Below are positions 20,911-30,784 of a stretch of 64,000 nt of DNA, in pieces. This DNA comes from Oegoconia quadripuncta (taxonomy: Eukaryota > Arthropoda > Insecta > Lepidoptera > Autostichidae): the NCBI GenBank assembly GCA_949316235.1, contig OX438758.1:744001-808000 (forward strand), written 5' to 3'. The first letter of the stretch is position 1, and every line of letters starts with the position of its first letter. The notes under the pieces are model-generated. The model saw nothing but the letters and a program-made list of their open reading frames with translations. It made no database searches and had not been told where the DNA came from. The translations under genes and the position numbers were made by a program.

Positions 20911-21594
20911 TGAACTGGGTTAGTATTAGTCTGATATTCAAGGTATTTTGAAAGGTAGCCCTAACCAGTTCTAAGATGGAAAGATGGCGGATTATAGGAA
21001 TAAAGCCTGTGGTATAGCTAGGTAGACGGCCACAGCGACATTATAAGGGTTACTTTTGCCCATTACCTACGGAACCTTAAACCGATGGCATCGAAGGCAT
21101 TTCTCATAAGATGGCGTCGACCATTAAGATGATTTTCCACTGGCGAGGCGAGAAAAGACGAGGCAAGACGAGTGCATCTTCGGCGAAAATGATATGAACT
21201 GGGAAATCTTTTATTCTCAAAATGCTACATGATAAAATTACATGACTAAAGACGTTGTAGGTTAAACACACATGAGAAAATATAAAGGACTCCTGACTTC
21301 CCAAAATAGGAGACCTGCCAACGTACCACGTAACATTTTTGCATTCGATTGCTAATAATTTGTCGTTTAGCTCGCTGGTGTACCACGTAAGCGCCCAAGA
21401 AGGATAAGAAGATTACGTCTAATGGACAGAAGACAATAGATGGGCAACGGCCGCAATGATACAGGTCCCTGACACCCTGCTACATCCACACATACAACCA
21501 ATACCAATTACACTAGCCCCACTGTACCCTAATCAAGAATCTTGCTTATTTCTTAATAAACGAAATCATCTTCTCTACCCTTTTTTTTTTTCGC
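20911..21594. other. Intronic sequence with a minor repeat (family H)
   Basis: Positions 21010-21078 (CGGCCACAGCGACATTATAA, then CGGAACCTTAAA) resemble 38420-38490. The rest, to 21594, shows nothing recognisable. Confidence 0.4.
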
Positions 21595-21875
21595 GGGCAA
21601 ATGCCTTACGCTTACCGCTCGCCTGGGGGACGGCGAGACGGTTATGTGGGACTCCCCTCCCTCACGGGAGGGATACCCACTAACCCCCCTCCCCTCACAA
21701 GGGGAGTCCCATTCCCGGAGGGCGTCTATCGCACCCTCTGTAGGGAGCGCTGTCGTGCCTCACACCGCGATCAGCGCGCGGTATGAAGGGCGGCAGGGCC
21801 CGATGCGACGACCCCCCCCCGGTCGCTCCGGGGGGTGTCATCCTCTCCCGGGCCGCGTCCGACGACTACATCGCA
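21585..21875 (-). mobile_element. GC-rich LINE 3' UTR with several hairpins
   Basis: Poly(T) on the left marks a minus-oriented retroposon tail (GCATTTGCCCGCG then poly(A) on the minus strand). The body is far more GC-rich than its surroundings and full of inverted repeats: GGGACTCCCCT with AGGGGAGTCCC, CCTCCC with GGGAGG, and CCCCCC with GGGGGG around 21810-21835. I associate this with R1-clade LINE tails. The frames through it are incidental. Confidence 0.6.
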
Positions 21876-22319
21876 TCTTCTCTACCCTATCTTATACCAA
21901 ATGCAATTCTCTAATGAGCATCTATCAAAATATTCTTAAGATAGATTCAGGGAACGCCTATATCACTGCAGTGGGATAGATAGATTCAGCCTTTATTTAG
22001 TTTTCCACCAAATTTAGACATTTAGAAAATAACTCTAAGTATTGTGGTCTTATATCAATTTCTGTAACACTTGCGACTGTGATTTCTGCCTCTACCAATC
22101 TCAATACAAGTCTTCAGGCTGTATCACCCGAGATGCGTCTTAAGCAGTTGACGCTATCTCAAGCTACGTGCTAATTTATAAACCAATCTTGAGGTCTACT
22201 CAGCTCAGAATGAGTAATAGTCTGAGTTTCGTTTATTAATACGTAAAACTCGGTGCACCTCTCAAGTGAGTACTGCTTGAGTATGCACGTGCGTTTCAGA
22301 TGTCAAGTAAGGTTTATTA
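21876..22319. other. Intronic sequence, nothing recognised
   Basis: Spacer up to the LINE fragment that hosts the Gypsy insertion. Confidence 0.4.
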
Positions 22320-22579
22320 ATCAACACGTTTACTTGAGACCGGTCACAAGACTGTTCTCAATCGTCAAATTAGACGTCCGGAAACCTACATTCATCTTTT
22401 CAATACTTTACTTAGACCATATCTCGAATATGGTTCTCAAATTTGGAATCCTCTCTATAAAAAATATATTGATCAGATTGAGTTAGTGCAAAAAAAGTTC
22501 CTTCGTGCAACCCACTATAGATGCTACCGGTCAAAACTATCGTATACTAATTTGCTGACCAAGCTTTCACTATTGTCAC
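22320..22579 (+). pseudogene. LINE RT C-terminal fragment, 5' part of the Gypsy host
   Basis: One frame reads LFNTLLRPYLEYGSQIWNPL followed by IDQIELVQKKFLRATHYR, the end of a non-LTR RT with the usual region before the C-terminal Leu-rich part. It breaks at GTCAC (22575-22579), where the Gypsy element is inserted, and continues at 27233. Confidence 0.8.
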
Positions 22580-22699
22580 TGTTGTATATGTAGGTAGAAC
22601 GATTACGGGGCTGCGCCCCCGCTCTTGGTCATGTCATTAAAGACAGTGTGTTTCTAACTACGTTGGCTTTCACTTGTCTCCCGGTTCGCATACTTAACA
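22580..22699 (+). repeat. Gypsy 5' LTR (120 bp)
   Basis: Starts TGTTGTATATGTAGG, ends CGCATACTTAACA. It contains the inverted repeat GGGGCTGCGCCCC. Confidence 0.93.
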
Positions 22700-22738
22700 G
22701 TGGCGACGAGTACCCACATAAAAAAAAAAAATAGTAAA

Positions 22739-25700
22739 ATGTCTCAGATCCAGTTTGGAATTTTGTCTAGTTTTGACCACAATATACAGTTGTGGAAGGC
22801 GTATAAGTGTCGTCTGTCACAGTGGTTCATAGCTAACGACATAAATGACAAAAGTGACGCGACCGGAGAGAGGAGACGGGCCATACTTTTGAGCGCACTC
22901 ACAGAGGGTTCGTACAAGTTAGCCGCGGACTTAGCATTGCCTAAGGAGATACAAAGCGTCCCCTATCAAGACATATTAACGCTGTTGGATTCGCATTTTA
23001 CACCGAAACGTGTTGGGTTCGGCGAGCGACACAAATTTTTTGCCGCGGTTCAACAATTTGGCGAATCCCATACGCAATGGGCCGCAAGACTACGCGGGCT
23101 GACTGAGCATTGTCAATTCAGCAATGTCGAAGAAGCACTACGCGACCGGTTCATCATGGGAATGCTGTCATGTCACGAAAAAGAGAAGTTGTACGCTCAA
23201 GACATGGCGGCGCTTACCCTAGCGAAAGCAGTTGAGGTTGCGGAGAACATCCGATGCGCGCGCGCTGCTACGGGCGGGGCCAGTACGAGTGGTGACGCCG
23301 CCGCCGCGGCAGCTAAGGCCGAGCTCGATACACAGCTTTTTAAAATAGATCGGAATGCGAGAAACCCACCGGTGTCTAACAAAGTGAGGTGTTCGGTTTG
23401 TGGTTATTCTAATCATAAAACCGCGCAGTGCCGTTTCGCGAATTATGTCTGTAAAAAGTGCAACGTCAAAGGTCATTTACGTAAAATGTGCACAAAAGTG
23501 AAATACGTAGATATGGGTGCCGGAGACGAGGGCGAGGACGATGACGGTGAGTTATATAATATCCGTTCACTTAGAGGCGAACCGATGATAGAAACTGTGA
23601 TAATTCGCGGGTGTCAATTAAAATTTGAAATAGATAGTGGTTCGGCCGTTACGGTTATTGCTGAAAATACCTATAAAGTACATTTTAAGGGCGTAACATT
23701 GTCACATACTAGGAAAAAATTAATTAGCTATACCGGTGATTATATAGTATGTGTAGGTATGATGCGGGTGCCCGTCACATACGCGGGGCAGACGCACACA
23801 CTCGACGTGTACGTGGTACGCGATGGCGGGCCGCCACTCTTAGGCAGAGACTTCATATCACTGTTTCAATTGCAGTTATTACCGATAAACTTTTGTCAGG
23901 ACACGCCGAAGTCCGATGATAACATTGTTGAACAGTTACAACAATGCTATCAACATCTATTTTCAGATGATTTAGGAACTTTTAACAAATATAAGATTAA
24001 GTTGTCATTAAAAGATGACGTCAAGCCTGTTTTTTTCAAAGCCCGACCGATCGCGTTTGCCTTACGCGAGAAAATCGATAATGAGATCGATAGGTTAGTG
24101 GAATTAGGGGTTTTAAAACCAGTGTCACATTCGGAGTATGCTTCTCCAATAGTGCCCGTGCTGAAGCGTAACGGCTCCGTGAGGTTATGTGTAGACTATT
24201 CCGTTAGTATTAACAAACAGCTCCTTGTGGACAAATACCCATTACCCACTGTAAAGGAATTATTTTCAAAGCTATATGGAGGCCAACAATTCACAAAATT
24301 GGATTTGTCCATGGCATACAACCAATTCGTGTTGGATGACGAGTCGCAAGCAATAACCTGTATAAATACACACCGAGGGTTATATAAATATACACGGTTA
24401 GTGTTTGGTCTGGCGAGCGCGCCAGCCATTTTCCAGCGGGTAATGGAGTCGTTATTATCTGGGTTAGACGGGGTCCTGTGCCTGCTTGATGATGTCCTGG
24501 TGACAGGACGGAATAAAAGTGAGCACTTAGAAAGACTCAACGTGGTATTAAAAAGGCTACAGGATGCTGGGTTAACTTTGCAAAAAGAAAAATGCGAGTT
24601 TTTTAAAGATGAAGTGAATTATCTTGGCTATGTCATTAATAAGAATGGGTTGAAAAAATCAGCAGAGAAAGTTAAAGCCATGTTAGACGCCCCAGTGCCG
24701 ACTAACCTTAACCAATTACAGTCGTTTTTAGGATTGGTTAATTATTACAGAAATTTTGTCGCTGGCGCGTCTACTATTCTTTCACCCTTATACGATCTCT
24801 TAAAGAAAGGTACAAAATGGCAGTGGAACAAAGATCATGATAATGCATTTCAGAAAATTAAAAATTGTTTATCTTCCGACCAAGTTCTTGCACATTTTAA
24901 CCCAGATGCCAAAATAATATTAACGGTGGACGCATCGCCCAACGGGCTAGGCGCTATTTTGTCTCAAGTGGAACCAGGTGGGCCAGAAAGACCTATATCT
25001 TTCGCATCACGAACATTAAACACAGCGGAAAAACGATATTCGCAAATCCAAAAAGAGGCGACTGCTATTATTTTTGGAGTACGCCGCTTCCACCAGTATC
25101 TATACGGTAGATCAGATCCGTTCGTATTACGCACTGATCATAAGCCGCTTATATCTATTTTCAAGCCATATCATGGCATACCAGAAGTATCGGCAAATAG
25201 ACTACAAAGGTACGCAATGTTCTTAAATGGTTATAATTATGTTATAGAGTATGTACGTAGTGCTGATAACAGCGCCGATTACTTGTCGCGGGCCAGTTTG
25301 CCGGAGTTGACGAGGGACGAGGGCGGCGGGCGCGCCCGCCCGGCCACTAGCGACAGCAGCAGTCATTCATGCGCAGAGACCGACGGGCGCGCCCGCGCCG
25401 CCGCCGCCGCGGCCTCCACCGTCGTAAACTATGATAATGACCGCGCGGCCTATGTCTGTTTTGTTGTAGATGGAAGTTTGCCGGTTACATTGACAGAATT
25501 GCGTAACGAAACGAACAAAGATATAGTTTTAAAACAAATAATAAATTATATAGTATGCGGTTGGCCAAATAAGGTTGTTGATATACGGCTTAGACCCTTC
25601 TATTTGTGTAGGTTGCAGTTATCGTACGAAAGTGGCTGTATTATGCGGGGACATAAAGTAGTAATTCCTGAAACATTACAGGAGAGAGTTTTATCGGAAT

Positions 25701-27088
25701 TGCATGCGTCACATCTAGGCATAGTGAAAACAAAAGCTGAGGCCCGCGCTCGATTTTGGTTTCCGAGAATAGACGAGGCTTTAGAAAAGAAGATAGCCTC
25801 GTGTGATATTTGTATGCAGTTACGGCCGTCGCCGCCCCGCGTCCCCTTGTCGCCATGGGGGCGCCCGCTTCTCCCATTTCATAGGCTGCACATAGACTTA
25901 CTCGGACCAATTAGTGGTCATATGTACTTGGTTATTGTAGACGCGCAGACCAAATGGGTTGAAGCTTATGATATGAACACCGCGACCACGTCCACGTCGA
26001 TAATCGAGAAACTTTATGATTTTATGTCCAGGTTTGGTCTTCCATCGTCAATAGTAAGTGACAATGGTACAGCTTTTTGTTCGCAAGAATTTCATACGTT
26101 TTGTATGTCAAACGGTATCACACACACAACGTCACCAGCTTACCATCCAGCTAGTAACGGACAAGCCGAAAGTTATGTGAAAATAGTAAAGAAGGGTATT
26201 AAGTCCAGCCTATTAGCCAGCAAGAATTACAGAGACAGTAAAATAAGGTTATCAAAATACCTCTTTGACTATAGAAACTCAACTCATTCAGCGACTGGCT
26301 CTTCGCCCTCTCAATTAGTATTTGGACGGAAGTTAAGATCACGGTTAGATCTTTTAAACGTCCCTCCATCGTCGTCGCCCACGTCTCCGTCTACCCTTAA
26401 TACGAAACAAAATAATCAGTGTTCGCAGAATAAACCAACTTACTCTTCCGGCGATTTTATATTGTACAAGAAATATCGAGATAAAAATAAATTCACATGG
26501 TGCAAGGGAAGTATACAAAAGAAAATAGGCAATGTAGTGTATTTAGTTAAAGACTTTATTTCTGCGAAATGTATTAAAAAACATATAAACCAAATTATTC
26601 CATACAAAGGGCCTATCAACTTATGGGACCGTGAGGCCACTATACATGATGATGAATACTCACCGCAACAGCCAGTTCCAATGACAGCGCCTCTGTCGTC
26701 ATCGCTGCTGTCACCGCCGCGGTCACCACCGCCGTCGCCGCCGCCGTCGCCGCTGCCGTCAGCGCTGCCATCACCGCCGATTCAACCACAGCTATCCTCA
26801 TGTACAGGGTCTTTGTCGAGATCCTTACCTTCACCATCCAGACCGAGGTCTGCCAACTCGACAGTACAACCGACTACACACGTTCACGATGAACAGCCAG
26901 ACAATGTCGAAGCTGAGGTGAATAAAGAGGAAGAAGAAGGCAGTGCATTGGTGACACCAGCCAGTGATGATGAATTCCATGAAGCCGAGACCGGCATACA
27001 AGCTGCCACCGTAAAACAGGCATCACCAGCCGAACCTAAAATATTGCGACCACGGACCAAAGTAGATTATAAGAAGTTTCTTAAATAG
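22739..27088 (+). CDS. Gypsy gag-pol polyprotein, intact single frame
   Basis: This 1449-residue polyprotein starts at the first ATG (MSQIQFGILSS). An open stretch upstream begins with GTG and is not needed. Gag comes first, with two CCHC zinc knuckles near residues 217 and 238 (CSVCGYSNHKTAQC, CKKCNVKGHLRKMC). A protease with DSG (FEIDSGSAV, about 297) follows. The RT has FTKLDLSMAYNQF and LLDDVLV (about 580) in place of the usual YxDD. RNase H (LTVDASPNGLGAI, about 727) and integrase follow; the integrase has an HHCC finger (about 988) and a D-D-E core (HIDLLGP, SDNGTAF, NGQAES). The tail is Ser/Pro-rich. There is no env and no stop or frameshift. Confidence 0.93.
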   Translation: MSQIQFGILSSFDHNIQLWKAYKCRLSQWFIANDINDKSDATGERRRAILLSALTEGSYKLAADLALPKEIQSVPYQDILTLLDSHFTPKRVGFGERHKFFAAVQQFGESHTQWAARLRGLTEHCQFSNVEEALRDRFIMGMLSCHEKEKLYAQDMAALTLAKAVEVAENIRCARAATGGASTSGDAAAAAAKAELDTQLFKIDRNARNPPVSNKVRCSVCGYSNHKTAQCRFANYVCKKCNVKGHLRKMCTKVKYVDMGAGDEGEDDDGELYNIRSLRGEPMIETVIIRGCQLKFEIDSGSAVTVIAENTYKVHFKGVTLSHTRKKLISYTGDYIVCVGMMRVPVTYAGQTHTLDVYVVRDGGPPLLGRDFISLFQLQLLPINFCQDTPKSDDNIVEQLQQCYQHLFSDDLGTFNKYKIKLSLKDDVKPVFFKARPIAFALREKIDNEIDRLVELGVLKPVSHSEYASPIVPVLKRNGSVRLCVDYSVSINKQLLVDKYPLPTVKELFSKLYGGQQFTKLDLSMAYNQFVLDDESQAITCINTHRGLYKYTRLVFGLASAPAIFQRVMESLLSGLDGVLCLLDDVLVTGRNKSEHLERLNVVLKRLQDAGLTLQKEKCEFFKDEVNYLGYVINKNGLKKSAEKVKAMLDAPVPTNLNQLQSFLGLVNYYRNFVAGASTILSPLYDLLKKGTKWQWNKDHDNAFQKIKNCLSSDQVLAHFNPDAKIILTVDASPNGLGAILSQVEPGGPERPISFASRTLNTAEKRYSQIQKEATAIIFGVRRFHQYLYGRSDPFVLRTDHKPLISIFKPYHGIPEVSANRLQRYAMFLNGYNYVIEYVRSADNSADYLSRASLPELTRDEGGGRARPATSDSSSHSCAETDGRARAAAAAASTVVNYDNDRAAYVCFVVDGSLPVTLTELRNETNKDIVLKQIINYIVCGWPNKVVDIRLRPFYLCRLQLSYESGCIMRGHKVVIPETLQERVLSELHASHLGIVKTKAEARARFWFPRIDEALEKKIASCDICMQLRPSPPRVPLSPWGRPLLPFHRLHIDLLGPISGHMYLVIVDAQTKWVEAYDMNTATTSTSIIEKLYDFMSRFGLPSSIVSDNGTAFCSQEFHTFCMSNGITHTTSPAYHPASNGQAESYVKIVKKGIKSSLLASKNYRDSKIRLSKYLFDYRNSTHSATGSSPSQLVFGRKLRSRLDLLNVPPSSSPTSPSTLNTKQNNQCSQNKPTYSSGDFILYKKYRDKNKFTWCKGSIQKKIGNVVYLVKDFISAKCIKKHINQIIPYKGPINLWDREATIHDDEYSPQQPVPMTAPLSSSLLSPPRSPPPSPPPSPLPSALPSPPIQPQLSSCTGSLSRSLPSPSRPRSANSTVQPTTHVHDEQPDNVEAEVNKEEEEGSALVTPASDDEFHEAETGIQAATVKQASPAEPKILRPRTKVDYKKFLK

Positions 27089-27112
27089 TTTTAAAAATAT
27101 AAGTGGAGGGAA

Positions 27113-27232
27113 TGTTGTATATGTAGGTAGAACGATTACGGGGCTGCGCCCCCGCTCTTGGTCATGTCATTAAAGACAGTGTGTTTCTAACTACGTTGGC
27201 TTTCACTTGTCTCCCGGTTCGCATACTTAACA
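27113..27232 (+). repeat. Gypsy 3' LTR (120 bp)
   Basis: Identical to the 5' LTR by eye over its whole length. Confidence 0.93.
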
Positions 27233-27775
27233 GTCACTCGATGCCAGACGCACGCTAATAGATTCTATGACTCTTTTCAACATATGTAACAACAGATTAG
27301 ATTGTTGCGGATTGAATGGTCGCTTGGCCTATCGGGTTCCTAGTAAGGGCCAACGCTCATTGAATCTTCACAAAATATTCCTTGCTACTCCATGTAGGAC
27401 AAATGCTGGTGTGAGATGTCCTCTAAGACGCTTAGTAAACACGTATAATGAACATTTTTTAGATTTCGACATATTTTCATTATCATACCACAGATTTAGG
27501 AGTTCTGTTATTGGAGAGTTATTGCACGGGTAATATTTATATTGTTTGGTTTGTGTGGCAGCACATTGTAACATTGTAATGATACGGATGTACTTATTGT
27601 AAACTTCATAACTTGTAAGTCTTGTGAAATACTGTATTACTTACCTTGTGGATAGTGTCGTGGGCTGTGTATATACTTAAAACCTACAGAAAATGTTAAT
27701 AATGTAACTATGTACACTGTTGTTAACTGACCCAAATAAATAAAATAAAAATAAAATAAATAAAAAATCTTGAGA
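27233..27775 (+). pseudogene. LINE C-terminal fragment, 3' part of the Gypsy host
   Basis: Resumes the host LINE after the GTCAC duplication. It reads MTLFNICNNRLDCCGLNGRL and SKGQRSLNLHKIF, then TNAGVRCPLRRLVNTYN, followed by a 3' UTR and an AAATAAATAAAA-type tail. It is the counterpart of the uninterrupted copy at 37790-38419. Confidence 0.8.
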
Positions 27776-27847
27776 ATGGTTTATTATTACCTTTAAACCA
27801 TTAACTGCTTACATCAGTGTCATATTGCCTGCACTCATATATTATAA

Positions 27848-28066
27848 CACTAGATGTTGCCCCGCGATTTCGTTCGCGTGGAACATTAAATCAAAATGGG
27901 TTCAGCAAAAATGTAGCCTATATGTTAATCCAATCCAAAAGTCTTAATCTGTCCACCAACCAAATTTCATCCAAATTCGTTTAGCCAAACGGCTGTGTGG
28001 TGAGGTGTGAAGAGGTAACAAACATACAAACATACACACAAACTTTCGCATTTATAACTTTGGGCT
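27848..28066 (-). mobile_element. Helitron-like repeat G
   Basis: ACTAGATGTTGCCCCGCGAT at one end and CAAACTTTCGCATTTATAA at the other form the reverse complement of the family at 34733-34892. CTAG ends and a GC-rich 3' side suit a non-autonomous Helitron-like element, from memory of lepidopteran repeats. Confidence 0.55.
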
Positions 28067-28206
28067 CCTCTGAAAACCAGCGCTGTAACAATCGCTGCAT
28101 ACGCTGAGATGGAGTCCATTTTTGACGTCACACTGCACTCACCACATTATTGCGATAATTTTCTTGTTTTTATTAATATTGTTGTTGCTATAATGTGGTG
28201 TCAAAT

Positions 28207-28452
28207 AAATATATGTCTGTGTCTATGTCTATGTATGTCTATGTCCGTGTCTGTGTCTGTGTCTGTGTCTGTGTCTGTGTGTGTCTGTGTCTATGTCTAT
28301 GGCTATGTCCATGCCCATGTCCATGTCCATGTCCATGCCCACGCCATGTCCATGTCCATGCCCATGTCCATGTCCATGTCCATGTCCATGTCCATGTCCA
28401 TGTCCATGTCCACGTCCATGCCCATGTCCATGTCCATGTCTATGTCTATAAT
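28207..28452. repeat. Compound hexamer microsatellite (TGTCTG / TGTCCA)
   Basis: Successive TGTCTA, TGTCTG, TGTGTC and TGTCCA units with CATGCC variants. It translates as Met-Ser or Asp-Met runs, with no sign of a real gene. Confidence 0.95.
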
Positions 28453-28904
28453 ATTAGTTGGGATATTAATAATTTTGCAGGTTATCGTACACAGAGGCGC
28501 ATTGAGCCACGTAGTCGCATGGAAAAGCACCTTTACTCGGATTGCCATTCGACTAATGCATAAGGCCATAAATATTTATAACGTCTGTCCCACACTTACA
28601 CGAATTGAGCGCTGACATTTTGGTGTAACCCATCCAACTTTGGAACACCGCACTTAGTATGAGCGCGCGATCGGACTAGAGCTCAACTTTTATTGGCAGT
28701 GTTACTTGACATGCGGTCGACTATACACGTCATTCTCTAAGATAATAAAAAGCGGATTACCAAGCTAAGGTATATTCTTGAAATAGACTCCTTTTTAGGA
28801 TTCTGTGTGTTAAATATCATATCATAGGTTTTACTGGTAAAGTTTGGTAACAATTTGTAAATGCGTGGTACTTTTCTAAGCTCGTGTTTTGTGTATCTAT
28901 CAGT
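28453..28904. other. Intronic sequence, nothing recognised
   Basis: Spacer between the hexamer tract and a SINE-B tail. Confidence 0.4.
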
Positions 28905-28967
28905 AATAATAATAAATAAATATCTTTGCACATACACACAGCGCCATCTAGTTCCACACTAAGCAAT
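28905..28967 (-). mobile_element. SINE-B 3' tip
   Basis: Only the tail and CAGCGCCATCTAGTTCCACA remain. Confidence 0.75.
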
Positions 28968-29049
28968 GTGAAATAGAGAGGGGCGATAGCATCTCAAAAT
29001 GCAGCACCCAACTCGACGAAGCCCCGTGCAGCTCGCTCAATACGTTAAT

Positions 29050-29106
29050 TATATTCACATTCACATTCACATCATTCACATTCATATTCATTTATTCATG
29101 CTTTCA
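29050..29106. repeat. ATTCAC microsatellite
   Basis: A short hexamer tract (TTCACA/TTCATA) in the E2-E3 intron. Confidence 0.8.
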
Positions 29107-29257
29107 TGTGTACATTAGATCTTAAAAAAAAACAATAGTCCATACATGAAACCCTGTAAGGGTACGGCAGCTTCTAAATTTAATCTAAAATATAATTAAT
29201 TGTATTTACTATTCTAATTATCACAACATTATTATTATGTTTATCTATTTATTTTTT

Positions 29258-29506
29258 GACGCCCGATTGGTGTAGTGGATAGTGACCCTATCAGCGAAAC
29301 CAACGGTTGCGGGTTCGAATCCCGCGAGGGGTAAATGTTTGTGTGATGAATACGAACATTTATTCCCGAGTCTTGGATGTTTATATAAATATTTATGTAT
29401 GTTTATCCGTTTATCTTGTTTCCATAGCACAAGCTTTGCTTAGTTTGGGACTAGATGATTGGTGTAAGTGTCCGAAATATTTATTTATTATTATTATTAT
29501 TTATTA
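29258..29506 (+). mobile_element. SINE-B' copy, full length
   Basis: Head with GATTGGTGTAGTGGATAG and GGTTCGAATCC, body, and a (TTA)n tail that runs straight into a SINE-A copy. Confidence 0.88.
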
Positions 29507-29780
29507 ACCGCCTACGTGACTCAATGTAAACAACATTGGGTTTACGAATCGGAAGTCGTGGGTTCGATTCCCAGCGGGGTACATGTTTAGTACTCGGTTT
29601 GGTTGGGCATATTAAATGTCCGCCTGGCTAGCTACCACCATCTTATCTAAATCTGCCGCCAAACAGCGATGTTAATAGCATTCTTGTGTTCCGGTTGTCA
29701 GAGATAAGATAGCCAGTTCCCCAAATATTTGGGTTTCCGGGTCAGTACGCTTCCACCTTCGGCTTCATCTTCATTTAACC
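29507..29780 (+). mobile_element. SINE-A copy, 3'-shortened, near the E2 donor
   Basis: Head, body and part of the 3' domain are present. It ends about 55 bp past the 5' splice site of E2 on the gene strand and abuts the tail of SINE-B'. Confidence 0.88.
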
Positions 29781-29835
29781 TCTGAGCCACCGACATTCTC
29801 ATTCTTCTCGGGTGAATTAAAGTGGTCCAACTTAC

Positions 29836-30035
29836 CAGGTGGATAGTCATGGTAGCTGACGGTAGTGTAAAAAGCGAAGGGAGACGCAGCAATGAGAGAC
29901 ACTGCCCAGAGAGCAGCCACTATGCGGAGCGCGCGTCGCAGGCCCGCCATGGTGTACAGGTGCAGAGGATGGCAGATGGCCAGGTATCGCTCCAGGGAGA
30001 AAGCCACGATGGTCAACACGGAGACATAGGATGCT
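29836..30035 (-). CDS. Neuropeptide GPCR exon E2 (TM3, ICL2, TM4, start of ECL2)
   Basis: This 200-bp internal exon has acceptor TTGTTTCAG and donor GTAAGTTGG. It continues E1 in frame (split GC|A Ala codon) and encodes [20 protein letters not shown], then the [10 protein letters not shown] loop, TM4 ([20 protein letters not shown]) and the start of ECL2 ending [15 protein letters not shown] is the DRY-box region in its ERY form, as in pyrokinin/CAPA and neuromedin-U receptors, and marks the G-protein contact at the cytoplasmic end of TM3. A LINE-J 3' end begins about 17 bp upstream of the acceptor, and a SINE-A copy ends about 55 bp downstream of the donor, so the exon is tightly boxed in by mobile DNA. 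Confidence 0.9.
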
Positions 30036-30052
30036 CTGAAACAAGATTTTAT

Positions 30053-30335
30053 ATAAGTTTTATGTCACACAGCAAGTATCTTTATGTATTTATTTAATTT
30101 ACATAGCACATTTTAATTCCTTTGACTTGTCCTGTCTTTATGCAACTAGCGACGGTAACTCGTCTGCTCTGGGTGCGCCAGTAAACCAGCGCTGAGCTCT
30201 TATAAGCTCAGTATATAGCTGAGTCGTTTCCCTTTCGCTGCTGCGACACTTATCTGAGTGTTCTGTTACTTTATTTGCCTAACAATTGTTGTATATGTGT
30301 CGAAGTGACGAATAAACAGTTTCTTTCTTTCTTTC
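30053..30335 (+). mobile_element. LINE-J 3' end next to the E2 acceptor
   Basis: Matches the 3' UTR of LINE-J at 9770-10045 (CTAGCGACGGTAACTCGTCT, GAGTCGTTTCCCTTTCGCTG), including the TTTC tail. It begins only about 17 bp upstream of the E2 acceptor on the gene strand, so the likely branch-site region lies in this element. Confidence 0.8.
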
Positions 30336-30344
30336 TTTTTAAAC

Positions 30345-30780
30345 TATCTGGTTCTCTGCTCTCTCGACTAAAATTGTTTGTCAGATTTTCACTTGCCAAC
30401 TAACGTTTCGCCTAATTTTATTTCGCCGAATAATCATTTGCCAATTTATCATAGAATTTTGTTTGATTTCCCAACCTCACAGTTACCAACTGTACGTTTG
30501 GTCTGCTTTTCATAATGACACTTTTTAAATTGCCAACTATCAAGTAGCAGAATGTTTTAGTTTGCGTAATATTCCTTTAGTTGTTTATTCTTTACCAAAT
30601 GTTGAATTAAATAGGATTTCATTTCTCTATGTATACATGTCAACCTGACAAGGGGCATGTCGGGCGATGTGGGCTCGCTTTGCTAATCGTTAGTTGTCAA
30701 AGTGAAACATCGGCGAAACGTTGGTTGGCATGTGATAATCTGCCAAACAATTTTCGGCGAAAAGGCAGGATACCAAACTA
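30345..30780. mobile_element. Fold-back element with long imperfect TIRs
   Basis: The left arm (AAAATTGTTTGTCAGATT, CTTGCCAACTAACGTTTCGC) recurs in reverse complement on the right (GCGAAACGTTGGTTGGCA, AATCTGCCAAACAATTTT). The arms are at least 90 bp. The family name is unknown to me. It abuts the Tc1-like element at 30785. Confidence 0.65.
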
Positions 30781-30784
30781 TATA

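Larger units (their letters stand above)
22580..27232 (+). mobile_element. Gypsy (Mag-like) LTR retrotransposon, complete
   Basis: A 4653-bp element with two 120-bp LTRs that I find identical base for base, GTCAC target duplications (22575-22579, 27233-27237), and a purine-rich tract AAGTGGAGGGAA before the 3' LTR. The first bases after the 5' LTR (TGGCGACGAG) form the likely primer-binding site; I could not assign the tRNA. Very short LTRs, one gag-pol frame and two zinc knuckles point to the Mag lineage first described in Bombyx. Identical LTRs mean a recent insertion. Confidence 0.93.

Noticed and set aside
21585..21875. CpG-island promoter
   Set aside because: The poly(T) edge, hairpin content and remembered LINE tail motif explain the GC content better than a promoter. 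No first exon lies next to it.
22700..22738. Gypsy polyprotein start at 22700
   Set aside because: That position is GTG within the primer-binding region. The first ATG in frame is at 22739.
28109..28615. Met-Ser-rich protein of 168 residues
   Set aside because: A translation of a hexamer microsatellite with short unremarkable flanks.
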